Assembly (NCBI RefSeq): GCF_011397635.1
Contig: NC_064757.1
Location: 32,897,839 to 32,961,838, forward strand
Reading direction: 5' to 3'
DNA length: 64,000 nucleotides
Source of the DNA: Epinephelus fuscoguttatus
Lineage: Eukaryota > Chordata > Actinopteri > Perciformes > Serranidae
This document shows positions 1-12,103 of this stretch, piece by piece. The notes under the pieces were generated by a model. That model was not told the origin of the DNA. It searched no databases and saw only the letters and a program-made list of their open reading frames with translations. Positions within the stretch are counted from its first letter, which is position 1; every line of letters begins with the position of its first letter. The position numbers were made by a program, and so were the translations under genes.

Positions 1-127
1 GCTGGCCTTTGATCAGAGTCTGGGCCGACTGAGGCAAAGGGGGAGACCCTGTCCTGACACAGCTGACAGACTCAGGAGGCAGAGGGGATACTGAGCACCG
101 AGGCTCTGGGCTGAACACATTCTGAGT
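1..127 (-). CDS. possible exon of an unknown neighbouring gene (cut by window edge)
   Basis: On the minus strand a good acceptor, gtttcttccccacag, is followed by a frame that stays open to the window edge: TQNVFSPEPRCSVSPLPPES, then VSCVRTGSPPLPQSAQTLIK. The other two frames contain stops. The sequence is more GC-rich than its surroundings and Pro/Ser-rich, like part of a disordered region. I do not recognise a family. At 42 codons this could be chance. Confidence 0.27.
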
Positions 128-412
128 CTGTGGGGAAGAAACACAGGACCACTCCCACCAGCGCCGGCTTCACGTTACAGTCCCAGCGGTACAATCCTTT
201 CATGAAAAACTGTGTGTATGAGAGCGAGAGAGAAAGGAAGCATGTGTTAAGACCTTCAAGTTGATCCCCTGAGAATTTGTCATTATATTTTCACTTTTTC
301 TTAATCTACTTAACGTTGCTACAACATATGAAGCTGAAAATCTCCACTTTAACATGTGTGATAATTTACTACAAAAACATATAAAATAAACAATTCACAT
401 TTGATTTTATTT

Positions 413-1144
413 CATCTTGTGAAGGGCTCATTGCACTGATGGAAAATGGTCTCAATAGAATATATAAAATGCCTTTATTTTTCATGGCAGTATGAATTAA
501 AAATGACAGCTGCGTTGCGACCGACATAGGGCTTCATCAAGCCCAGTCTCACTCCGAAGTCATCAAAATCTGGCACTTGGCTAGTGACTTGCGGGGCTGG
601 AAAAAAACGGCATCCTTTAATGTCAAAATGATACCCAGCCAGTCACCGTTATAGTTTAACAGTGCCCAGTGGCCTCAGGGGGAAACGCGGCGTGACAAGG
701 GCGAAAGTTAAGGCGGCAAAAGTTTGATCAGACCAATCGTGGTGGATAGGCCTAACAAACACTGACTTCCACCCAAGAGAGCGGTGCTCGCCTCCCGTAG
801 GAGTCAATTTGAGTTTATTTTGAAAGAGACTGTATGTAAATGTTAAATTTCCTGTGACAACTAAAGTGTATTTTGAAAGAAGACAATGCATGTAACAGGC
901 AGAACTTGACACGGCGTCCCAGAACGTCTACAACCAACGCATCCAGGGTACCTTGCACGTCCTTTATGGACGTGGAAAGTCCATGTCCAAATGTCAATAT
1001 GTGACGAGGTCAGAGTGAGAATGTGTTGCTTCATCAGGGTCAACATGAGTGCATTTTAAATACATACTGATATGTAAAATAAAGGTATTTTATCTTTTTT
1101 GCTGAGCCCATATTCTGCCCATGCAATGAGCCCTTCACAAGATG
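413..1144. mobile_element. DNA transposon remnant with long terminal inverted repeats
   Basis: The 23 bases at 413-435 (catcttgtgaagggctcatt and 3 more) recur exactly inverted at 1122-1144. The inverted similarity continues imperfectly for about 100 bases on each side (to about 520 and from about 1050). No coding capacity and no clear target duplication. A second repeat (about 541-1020) lies inside. Confidence 0.7.
541..1020. repeat. dispersed repeat family A, copy 1
   Basis: Starts tctcactccgaagtcatc and ends gacgaggtcagagtgaga, so its ends are inverted copies of each other. The body (ggcacttggctagtgacttg, aacaaacactgacttccacc, gtggaaagtccatg, aaatgtcaatatgtgac) is shared with 10168-10492. 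Confidence 0.7.
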
Positions 1145-2724
1145 CAATAGCACACTGAAGAACCTGCGTGTGATCACAACAAGGACAGCAGCGCTTCTAC
1201 TCCATTGTCTTCACATTCACATTTGACACTTCGATTCAAATACTGTCTCCACAGGTGTGGAAAATTACATCTTCATTCTTCTCTGCCACATGAGACCTGC
1301 TGCGTTCATGTGACAGTGCGACTGGAAAGTTTGGTCGGTGTGGTTATCTGCAGACGGGTGATGATTTCATGGTAGCTGGCAGTGTGGGGTCAGATTTGTT
1401 CCTCTCTTTTGAAAACAAAGATAACATCAGTGTTCTTGCTTCTTGTATTGTTCAGCACGCAGCATGCCTGAAATGTTTTTACACTGCTGTGTGTTTAAAC
1501 AAAACTAGAGCATGTGATGGTTTTAAAAGTAGTGTGGTGGGTACAGTATGTGCTAGTGTTTGTATCCTGCTGAAATTTAATTATGTCTAACAAGCATGTG
1601 TGTGTCGTGTCACCCCTGAGGTGGTTACGCCGCTCAGCCAGAAGTTTACTGCTCACCACTTAACTACACCTTCCATTCAGTAAATATCGGTCAGCAGGTT
1701 TAGTCGAAATTATTTGCTGATTTTGGATTTACATGATGTTCTTATCCACACTTAATTTGTCTAATCATCATTTTATCTTTATGTTACTGTTTAAAACATC
1801 AGAAAACCTGCTGAAAACAGCTTTTAACCACATCAGCCCAACATTACTTTGCTGTTTATTCCTGTTAAAGTAAGAAAATAAACTTATTCCTGTAAATCTA
1901 CAAGCAGAACTGAGTGTGCACTTACGAAAAGAGGAATCATTTTAGTACTTTCTCTGTTGTTGTAGATATGATATGACTGGAGTGATTAGACTCTAACACG
2001 GTGGCATTACAAGCACTTGTTGCTTCTGCAGGAAGTGTGATTAGACAAACATGTGGGCCTGGTCAGCAGCTCACATGAGATCATCCACTGACCTCAGCAC
2101 TGCAGCACCCTGCCCACTCTCAGGGGCGAGGTCCTCAGTGCTGGAAGAGGCTCAGACTTGTTACACCCTGCTTATAAAACATTATTTTAGGCTAAAATCA
2201 CATTTGCTGTGACTAAAAAATAAAATTCTGTACCGGGCATAATCTAATTTAGAATTAGTATGGGACATTAGATGTTTTTGTAGGTGGCTAAGGTTTGAAA
2301 TAGCAGCAGAAACACAGCAAAAGATGTTGTTTTTGGGTTTGTATGGTACTGGCATGATGGAATCAACATCCTGCACAGCCACACCCATTGTCAGTGTTAC
2401 TGGAAAATATAGAATAAAAGTACAAACGTCTACTAATCTCTTTTTTACTGCCTGCTAAAAATAGTTGACATTAAAGACTGGTGGCTACTCCAGCTGTTTC
2501 TATTATTCTCTCCTCACTAAATTACTTTCTTTTAAAAGAGGCGGCTACTCATAATGTTTTCTTTCAGTAACAGACAAAAGCAACAGCATGCTGAGCTGCT
2601 GTTGTTATTCGTAGTCCTCAGAGAATGAATTCAAATGTTTTTGAAGACCTCCGTGACCTTTCTTCTATTGCCATCATCAGCCTAAATTTCATCTTGCATA
2701 GAATGAATATAAAAATCTAATTGT
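1145..2724. other. intergenic, no gene seen
   Basis: AT-rich sequence without coding signals. About 2640-2700 resembles the start of a dispersed teleost repeat (tattgccatcatcagcc). Confidence 0.5.
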
Positions 2725-4140
2725 TAGTTACTGCAAGATTGTCAGGCATTGTTCATGCTCCCCAGACCATGATTTATTTTCATTTTGGACACTCAATGAG
2801 CTTTATGCTTATATAAACCTCTGCGCAAATGTGAACTTTAGACACAAGATATTAAACAATCTTATGGGCAGGTTGCTGTGACATTTTGTAAGTGTGTTCA
2901 TGCTCCCAAGAGGATGATCCTTTCCTATGTTTTCAATGAGCTTTTCTCTTTCACTAACCTCTGGGCAAAATGAGAACTTTACACACAAGATATTGGATAA
3001 TCTAATAGGCAGATTGCTGTAACATTTTGTAAGTATGTTCATGCTCCCAAGAGGATGATCCTTTGCCATTTCACTCATAGAGCTTTGTTCTTACACAAGC
3101 CTCCGGACATGATACGAACTTTACACACAAGATATTGAATAATCCAGTGGGCAGATTGCTGTGACTTTTGTGAAAATGTTTATGCTCTCTAGAGGATAAA
3201 CCTTGTCCATTTTGGAGGAACAATGAGATTTCCTCTTACATAAACATCTGGACATGATATGAACTTCACACACAAGATAGTGAATAATCTAAATGGGGAA
3301 ATTGCTGCAACATATTGTAAGTATTTTCATGCTCCCAAGAGGATTAACTATTTCCATTTTGGATGCTCAATTAGCTTTCCTCTTACACAAATTTCTGGAC
3401 ATGATACAAACATTACACAAAAGATATTGAACAATTTCATGGGCAGATTGCTGTAACTTTGTAAGTATTTTTATGCTCCCCAGAGGTTGAACCTATTCCA
3501 TTTTGGACACTCAGTGAGCTTTCGTCATGCACAAACTTCTGGAAGTAGTATGAACTTCACACACAAGATATTTAATAATCCAATAAGCATAATGCTGTGA
3601 CATTTTGAAAGTATGTTCATGCTCCAGAGATGATAAGCCATTTCCATTTTGGACGCTCAAAGAGCTTTTCTCTTACACTAACCTCTGGATATAATATGAA
3701 CCTTGCACACAAGATATTGAACAATCTAATGAGCAATTTTCTGTGACATTTGTAAGTATGTTTATGCTCTCTAGAGGATGAACCTTTTCCATTTTGGACA
3801 CTCAGTGAGCTTCAACCTGACACAAACCTAGCTGGGCAAAATCAGAACTGTGTGCATAAGATATCTAATAATCTAATGCAGATTGCTGTGACATCTTGTA
3901 AGTATGTGCATGCTCCCAACAGCATGAAGCTTTTCCATTGTAAATGCTTAATGAGCTTTGCTCTCACACAAACTTCTGGACATGATACAAATTTTACACA
4001 CAAGATACTGAACAATCTAACGGGCAGATCCAGAGGATGAACCTTTTCCATTTTGGAAACTCGGTGAGCTTTACTTTGACACAAACCTCTGGGAAAAATT
4101 AGAACTTTATGAAAATATATTTAATGATTTAATGGGCAGA
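2725..4140. repeat. tandem satellite, about 10 copies of a ~145-bp unit
   Basis: The marker acacaagatattgaa.aatc recurs near 2841, 2983, 3123, 3269, 3415, 3559, 3707, 3851, 3996 and 4110, a period of 141-148 bases. Each unit also has ttgctgtgacattttgtaag, atgctcccaagaggatgaac and attttggacactcaatgagc. The last unit lacks about 30 bases after gggcagat. Copies are diverged, so the array is not young. No ORF runs through it. Confidence 0.93.
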
Positions 4141-5099
4141 AATTAGCTGGGGGCATGATTGGTCTCAGGGGGATAAACCTGTTTGAACCAGGTGCAATTC
4201 AGCCACATATCTGTTAGGGCTCTCATAAAAGAAAAATCATCTATTTCTTGTCTGTTTTTGTGCAACAAACATTTTTGCATTGCGGGATGTAATGAACAGT
4301 CTCTGTGGACCACCAGCAGAGCTCCAAGCATTATCTCTACTACTGCAGTGTTTATGGGTAGAGGCGTGCATTTGTATGTTTGCTTGTTTTCAATCAGCGG
4401 TGATGCATCATGGGAATTGTTGTATTTTTCTTTTTATCCAAGGAAAGAGGGGACATGCGGCGTGTCCTGTACCTGGCAGAATGTTCAGGAATGTGGGAGC
4501 ACTCTGCATTCTTTAGCTCCGGTTTTGTTTTTATAGCCCTCACACAGGAAGCTCACTCCGGTGGGGCCTCATTCATGTAGTCTGAAAAACGCTGACTGCC
4601 CTCCCACCCCCACCTCTCTGGCTGCTCTCCAAGATAGACACACACACACACACACACACACAACACAACACACATTTTTTTGTCTTTGTGGGCCAATGTG
4701 CATTCTCCCATCCCCCCATCCCCATCAGAGAGTTTCATTTATAGCTCTAATTACAATAAACAAGCAAGAACAACTAGGGAAGAGGCCACTTCCCTTGCTC
4801 ACTCAGTTATTTTCCCACTCAGGAACAGAACCACTTGAATGTCTGTCAATCATATACACCAAACTATGTATTTTCCCATTTTTGTTCTACTATATGTTGG
4901 AATTTTTGCGGTTAAGAGAAGGCTACTTATCATGGCCTGGAATCAGAGGAAATGTGAGGATCCCTGCTGGAAACATCTCTGTTTTCAATCTATATGGGCT
5001 AAACTGAAATTATAATTGTGAGATATTTAATTGTATTCCAAAACCACAATGACCAGCTGATTCAGCTACATAGAGAGACATGCTCAAGGTCATGCAAAA
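4141..5099. other. intergenic, no gene seen
   Basis: Apart from the (AC)n run this stretch has no recognisable gene; open frames up to 148 codons here are composed of repeat-like, unconserved sequence. Confidence 0.45.
4638..4673. repeat. (AC)n microsatellite
   Basis: Dinucleotide run of about 12 units followed by aacacaacacac. Confidence 0.95.
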
Positions 5100-5107
5100 C
5101 TTTAAAC

Positions 5108-5822
5108 ATTAATATTAAAGGGAACCTTTAATATTACGGTATTTTGTGTCCTATATATACTGTCAAAATTAAAGATGTTCATATTAAACATGGGCAAAGT
5201 TTCAGATAATGAGGTAAATGTATGTAGAAGTAACCCCTGTGAGCAAAAACCTCAGGCCTCAGACCGCTCTGAATACTCCCGTTTCCAACAGTTTTTCTAC
5301 TCTGGCCACAGTATGACATCACAGTATGCCAAATTTCTTTATATGGTCATCTGCTCCAGGCACGCTACTGCAAGTGTTTACATTACATTGCTTACGCTGC
5401 TAAATGAAGCTACATGCTAACATCAAGGAAAAGTAATCTTGATTGCTGATGTTGTTAACCCCAATTTTGGATCATAATCCAGCTGGAGCATGTCTGGTTG
5501 TGTTAAGAGGCTTTTATTTGGTGATTTTTAATAATAAAAAGTGACGCTATTCTCGGTTACAGTCATTCTGCAGCTGCAATGACAGTGCAGAAATGGCAAG
5601 ATGTGGAAGACCTGGAAATGCTGACCAGCCAGAGCAGACTGGACTTCTTTTCTTTTTTTCAGAAGGGGAGGCAAAGAGACAAGTGGTAAATGGGGCATCT
5701 CAGGGTGAATGCAGGTGTTTCAACACAGCGTGAGGAAAAATAGTGTTTTTTGAACATTAGAGCATGTAAACATGTTCCAGTATGAACCTGAGAATGAGCA
5801 TAATATAGGTCCTCTTTCATGT
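5108..5822. mobile_element. non-autonomous DNA element with inverted ends
   Basis: The left end (attaaagggaacctttaata) and the inverted right end (catgaaagaggacctatatt) resemble each other. The right part (aacatgttccagtatgaacc, gagcataatataggtcctct) is a sequence I recognise as common in teleost genomes. No coding capacity. Confidence 0.6.
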
Positions 5823-7110
5823 TTCTGCATCCTCAGTGTGGAGAGAAAAGATTAACTAGGACATCTCCGCACTTTGAGTATTTATTTATTTATTTCTTGT
5901 TTCTTGCAAACTGAATTTTAAAAAATAAAACCCAAAGTACAGGAGCTTTTCACCAGGATTTTGACATGACACCATGAGGACGGGTGGGCAGAATGTCTAT
6001 GTAATATTGGAGTTTGTACAACTTCATCTTAAACCTAGAGAGACCAGCAAAATATCACTTATCTCAGAGGAATTCCCCCCTTTTTTTATCTTTCCATGCC
6101 ACTTACCAGTCCTCTCAGTATAACCCACACACTGGCATACAACATGTAGTCAAACACTCTCACTCTTTCTCTCCAGCACACACACACACACACTGTCACT
6201 GTGCTGACCAGCTAACCGCCCTCTTTGTCCGCTGCCACCCACAGACTGCAGTGAACCACAGTCATCAAATACACCAGCTGACATGGACACTGCTGGTGGT
6301 CTGACCTCTCTCACAGTTACAGCACACACCTCCAACTATACAGGTTCATTGTTTTCAAACTCTGTGCGGGGCTTCAGGGAGAGCACAACATCAGGCCGAA
6401 CATCTGATGCGTGACGTCTGTTTATGATCCGGCTGTGGATGAATCTATTGACAGGGAGTTACCAAATCAATGGACTGTAGGGCACATGGGAGTTGACTAC
6501 ACGTGCGTTTGTGTATGTGTGTTGGTGCCACATGCTGATAGATATGAGATTACACAGATGTGCCTTTGTGTTCCAGGTGTCATTTTATCAGGAAAAATTC
6601 AAAATCAGGTAAGATGCTGCAACCAATACGACCAAATAATTCAAATGTTGCCTTCAGTTTGCAGCAGAAAAACACTATGTGGAGCATTTTATAAAATGTA
6701 CTGCAACAAAACAACTTCCTTAAGAACACTTCCAATATTGTTACTTAATAAAAGACCAAAAATAGGATGTGTATTCAAAAATACTGAAGAATGCAGTCCT
6801 ACAAAGAATTGACCTTTTGCTAAGACAAGCTGTCGCAGTAAGCATGGAGCCCACACTGTAACTGCACTCCCTGAAGAAATATTATCATATTTTTGGAGAA
6901 ATGAAACAGTGATTCTAGAGAGAAGCAGACAGAGGGGTCTACAGTCTGTGTTTGAAGGACATATCCAGGATGTCAAACTGACTCAGCAGCAACAACAGGT
7001 TAAAAAGACAAAGATAGTTAGAAGCTAAAGCCGAACTATAGGCTACAGATCACAGTGTAAAAGTGAACCACCACATCACTGCTGATCGCCACACAAGACA
7101 ATGAATATAA
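5823..7110. other. intergenic, no gene seen
   Basis: Short (CA)n run at about 6177-6194; no coding or RNA signal recognised. Confidence 0.45.
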
Positions 7111-7312
7111 AGGGAAACTTTGCTGATATTGAACCAGCTGTGTGGCATCGCAGTGTGTGCACATGAACAGTGTTTGGCTTCGCCCCCGTGCTGCTGCCAG
7201 CACACGGACCTCTGCTGCCCGACGGGCAGGGATCTCTGGGGGAAGTCAAACAACGTTCATCTGTACACACTGTGATGACACACAGCTGGTTAAATATCAG
7301 CAGAGTTTCCCT
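7111..7312. repeat. foldback (palindromic) element, 202 bp
   Basis: agggaaactttgctgatatt at 7111 returns inverted as aatatcagcagagtttccct ending at 7312, and the arms (about 80 bases each) match throughout most of their length, including ccagctgtgtg and cacagtgtgt. The loop region is GC-rich. The family start (agggaaactttgctgat) also occurs at 33936. Confidence 0.85.
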
Positions 7313-9554
7313 GCTTCCCTTCACTGGTTCCTGTGCAGCAGGGTCGGTCTTTTTTTTCACCGTTATAATCATTAAAAAGCAAAAGCAGCATGTGTATACA
7401 TTCAGTAGGCTATATCTTCAGTAGCTAGTTAGCTAACCCTACACTTTTCAGGGTTTGATTTTGGTTTTGGAACAGGGAAGAAATGTATATCTTTTCCCAA
7501 CCTCTCCAGGTAACGAGTATCATTAATACACGACGTGCCCCAGGCACAACATTTAGCTCCAAATCCACAAAACCAGCCTGAAAATGAAGGAAATCTGAAA
7601 CGATTGCATTAAAGTCAATGGAGCACAGCTGTGTTGTTGTCGGACCCTGGTCTGAGCCGGTGCAATGCTACGTTATGATTGGCCAGTCTGTGTCCAGGGG
7701 CGGAACTTAGTGAAGGGTCAATTCAGTTCATGTAAGTCTATCACGCATTTCTCTTTAGAAGAATATGGAAATGCAGATACACATTGTATGTTATAATCAA
7801 GTGGGAACCTCCGACTAAAAACTGAAGTCAACACAGGCGTGCCATAAACTGCAGTTCCTCTAATGGCCACTTGAGGCTGGCTCAAGAGCGAGTCAATCTC
7901 CACAGATCTCCCCATGTCAAAATACCCAACCTTACAGCAGAAATAAACATGTTTCCCCCTCATTACAACTGCATGGGGGTTAATTTTTATATAATTCACC
8001 TGTTTGCCTTTAGTAAAGACCTAAGTTATGCATAATTAAGGGTGTGGCAACTTTGCGTGACTTGCTCTGCTATGCTTTCATCCAAATATGGTAATTTCTG
8101 GTTCCAAAAAAAAACCAAGATGGCAACGGCTGAAATGCCAAACTCGAAGGTTCAAAACGGGAGTCAAACCATGGGGTAATGTCACAGAGGATACATCAAT
8201 TGTCTTTACAGTCTGTGGTTATAAGTTGCTTTCATATTCCACTGACCAACAAGTGTCGCAATAGTTACAGACGGGGGAGGAATCTCTCAGCAGAAACCCT
8301 CCCAAACAAGGACAGTTACTACTTGTTTACATCTGCAGAACCAGCCCAAGAGACACTTAAATCAGATGAATAAATGTCACAGTTTTCCCGGCCTTATATT
8401 ACTTTCAGTATGTGCATGATCTGTTTCTCTTTGGTGCCATTTCAGATCAAATCAGCCATGAGCAGAGGAGCTGCCAAAACCCAGAGAAAAGCCTGTCAAT
8501 GAATCAAGCAGCTAATCCTCTCCCCAGCAGATGAGAAATGCAAAAGGACCCGGTTGAGTAGCAGATAAAACGGTGCCTAATGCCACTTGGGCATAGAGCT
8601 TTGGGAAGAAAGAGAAAGAAGCTAGATTGCAGATTGGCTTTCTGTTTTACTTCATCATTTGCGCAACAGAGCTTTCCCCTAAAAGGCAACTGCTATGGCT
8701 TTCAGCACCAGCACGCCACATTCTGAAACCCTTTGCAGTATTTTACGTGCCTTGATTAGCTTTTATGAATAAACTAAATGACACTTTGTGGATGATATGT
8801 TAGCAGTACTTCAAATGCACAGACATTGTTATTCTTGCAATAGTTTATAAGATGAGAGAGAGAAAAGGAGTCTTTTTAGAAGTGAAGCCTCTTTAAAACA
8901 GCGGTCGAAGTGATTCAATTAACCATCTGGGTTTGTCTGTGTGGAACCTTATTAAACCAAATGAGCCACGACTGCTTTGTCTCTCGTAGCCTTGTCTTGC
9001 AGGGTGCCATTGTTCTGTAACCCTCTGCCCCACAATTACCAGCTTTTAAATTACAGTGATCAGAGATCTAATATCTGAGGGCAAGAGCTCATCTACATTA
9101 ATTATCGCTCTCTGAATCCCAGTTCTCCGTTTGTCTCACACATGATTTGGGAAATTGCATTAGTTGTATTGTAAGTGTGTTAAAAGGGCTAACACTGTGA
9201 GTGTGTAGCATTGCAGACAGATAGCGTAATGCTAATTTAAGCCCTGACTGCTCTGAGTGTCCAACATGTGACCGCTTCCTGCCAGACATCCACATTGTGT
9301 GACCCTAAATACTATGATGTCAGCATTTTCTCTGCACCAGTTTCCTCTTGTTGAGACTATTATTTGACTTTTGTTCATGGAAGGACAAATCACTCATGCT
9401 TGCTCATGGGCTGAGGGACAATTCTGTGCCAATGTGGACAAGCACTATGTACAGTTTTCTTATTTACAACTGTGTAAGATGCAAACTACATCTTTTGAAA
9501 TTAGTCATAAATGTTACACCTATTCTGTCAACTATCTCATCATTAACTTGATGG
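7313..9554. other. intergenic, no gene seen
   Basis: No coding exon, RNA gene or clear repeat boundary recognised. Confidence 0.4.
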
Positions 9555-9880
9555 ATTGGCACAGAGGTTTGTACAGACATTCATGGTTCCTGGAGGATGA
9601 ATCCTAATGACTTTGGTGACCTTGAGTTTGTTTTTTAAATCAAGCTGCGCCTGGTTTGGCACTTGCAAACCTAATGACATTCCCATCAGCCTCAAATGTA
9701 CTTTGTGTTTTGTATGCTCGTGAGCTAAAATGGTGAACACAGTGTATCGGCTAAACATGATGATGTGACATTGTGAGCATGTTAGCATGCTGACGGTAGC
9801 ATGTTACTCAAAACACCACTATGTCTAAGTGCAGTCTCACAGAGCTGCCAGCTCAGCTGTCAAGTCTTTTGTTCATATTT
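9555..9880 (+). repeat. dispersed teleost repeat (family B), diverged copy
   Basis: Contains the ordered motifs tacagacattcatggttcct, aatgacattcccatcagcct, tactttgtgttt, gtgagcatgttagcatgctg and tctcacagagctgcca. Further partial copies are at about 2640-2700, 21040-21160 and 46655-46960. I recognise the motifs as a common non-coding teleost repeat; the class is uncertain. Confidence 0.75.
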
Positions 9881-9898
9881 ATATGATCTATAATGCAT

Positions 9899-10947
9899 GG
9901 TCTAAAGTGCATGTTGCAAGGGGCGTGTCCAACTCCACTTTTACTGATCAAACAGTGCAAAAGCCAGGTGCAAAGTAAGGTACAAGGGGCAAAGGGGATG
10001 TGTTTAGTCCCTTAACTAATCAAAGGTGTGTTTTGGGCACAACAGAAGTTCAACAAATCAAGAGTGTCATCTTCAATTCCCTTTAAAACCAGGTGTGCCT
10101 GCACCTGCACATGGAGAATTTTGACAAATTGGATAGGTGAGCAGGTTTCTTCAAAGAGTAATCAACCTGGTCTCACTCTGAAGTCACTGAAATCCGGCAC
10201 TTGGGCAGTGACTTGCAGCGCCAGACACTGACGACAAAAGCCATCCTTTAACGTCAATATGATATGCAGCTGTTCGCCATTATAGTATATAGGAAATACA
10301 GCAGGACAAGAATGAAAGTTAAGGCACTAAAAGCCTGAGTGGGGCAGGCAGAGGGGGTGGTGGATGGTCCCAACAAACACTGACCTTCACCCAGGAGAGT
10401 GGTGTCCTGTCCTGTCCTGTGTCCTGTTTTTGGTGGTCTTTCTGGATGTGGAAAGTCCATGACCAAATGTCAATATGTGATGAAATCTGAGTGAGAGATC
10501 GAGCTTATAACGTAGGATATTTAAGCAGCAAATCTAAAATCTGTAGGTATAAAAACTTGACAAAGGAAACAGAACTAAACTTTTAGCTTCTGAAACAATG
10601 AATGAAGTTACGCTGCTCCTTGTGTGTAAATACAGTGTCTCTCATAATCAGGAGTCAGACAGCAGCTCTGCTCTGTTTTCTGCTATGTTCACAGAATGCC
10701 TTTAATATTTTCCTCATTAATGATGTATTATTTCACCCACCTGCATCAACCCATCACCGTATCCCTGTGTGTGCAACAAGCAGAGTGCATGTGCATTGTG
10801 AGGTGCATCTTACTATCTGAATAATGTGCCCTTTAAACAGCAGGAAAATAGAGCTGTATGACAACAATGCACCTGACCACAGCTCATATTAAGATCTACA
10901 CGCCCATGGGCGCACAGATTGGTGCAAGTGCATTTTAGACACTGGCC
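9899..10947. mobile_element. DNA transposon remnant with inverted ends, hosting a nested repeat
   Basis: Left end ggtctaaagtgcatgttgca matches the inverted right end gtctaaaatgcacttgcacc. The family A repeat copy 2 sits inside. No ORF with recognisable transposase. Confidence 0.55.
10168..10492. repeat. dispersed repeat family A, copy 2
   Basis: Begins tctcactctgaagtcactg and ends gatgaaatctgagtgaga; shares ggcacttgggcagtgacttg, aacaaacactgaccttcacc and tggaaagtccatgaccaaat with the copy at 541-1020. It is shorter by about 150 bases. Confidence 0.7.
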
Positions 10948-12103
10948 ATGAAAATGATATCTGTGTTGGGTTGAAACTAGCAATGACAGTTGCACTGTGC
11001 TTCATGCCAGGTGTAAGATAGCACCCTTAGTCTTGTTTTCCAAGTAAACAGGTCAGTAAATAAAAGAGAAAATGTGAATGAATCTACAACATTTCAGTAC
11101 TTTATCTGTGAATCTTAGACTGTCTGAGGTGAAACATTAGTATTAATATTGTGACATTTTGAGTAATAGGACCAAAATGCAACATAAAACCATATAAATC
11201 GTTTCAACAGCAGCTCTAAATGTTGAAGCATGTAGTCACCATATATTATATTTTACAGTGAAAATGTGACCTAAATGTCGGATGTGTATCTGATCCACTT
11301 CACTCTTCCCTCTGTGTCCACCCTTTTTTACAGCCTGTTGCGTTCCACCAGACAAAAGACTGTAAATCTGACATGACATACAAAACAAGCCATGTGTCTC
11401 TGCAAATGATTTCAGGCAATAAATAGAGTGCGAGCTGGCTCTCTGGATGATCTCAGTCTTTCACATCATCAGCATTCCTAAACACAAACAGGCAATTCCA
11501 ACATGTATAATGTGTGTGTTGACATCTATGCATGATTCCACTTCTACGCTTGTGAGGATGAAAGAGCTGAAGCGAAGTTGTCTTTGCCACAAAATAACAA
11601 TGTTGGTTTGACAGTTTGGGATTGAGGTCGGAGCTGAGTTTTGGATTCAGGTTGGGGAAAGTACAGGAAAGCACAGACAAGTCTGTCTTTGTATTTTTGT
11701 TTGTGTGTGAGGGAGGGAGTGGGTGATCTTCTAAATCCTGCCTCACTGAAATAATCCCTCTCCCTTGTGTCTATTGAGAAGCTGCTCCTTAACACTTCCT
11801 TCACATACTGTTGTTTAACTTTGTGCCATATTATCATCATCATCATCATCATTGCTCTGAGAATTGATTGTGGCAAAACACCAACCTGATAATCATATGG
11901 AGTTGCCATTTTGTTTTCACCCCCAACAAAGCTCTGATTGGCTTGGCTGTTTCTCTAACCTGGCCAAACAGATGTCATTGAACGCAACATCAGATCTGTT
12001 TGAATCACTGAAAATACTGGCAATGTGGGCAGTGACGCAGGAGTCTGAATCTAGGCTAGCAATACACCACACCAGCACTGCCCCAACTGTACTAACAGAG
12101 CAT
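10948..12103. other. intergenic, no gene seen
   Basis: Only a short (ATC)n run at about 11838-11853 stands out. Confidence 0.4.

Noticed and set aside
2725..4140. CRISPR-like array
   Set aside because: Whole units repeat with scattered divergence; there is no short constant repeat with unique spacers, and the genome is a vertebrate one.
4183..5007. Plus-strand frames of 117 and 148 codons
   Set aside because: They cross the end of a satellite flank and an (AC)n run; no domain or coding bias seen.
11544..11909. 121-codon minus-strand frame with a Met run
   Set aside because: Includes an (ATC)n microsatellite read as Met, no conserved motif, no splice support.
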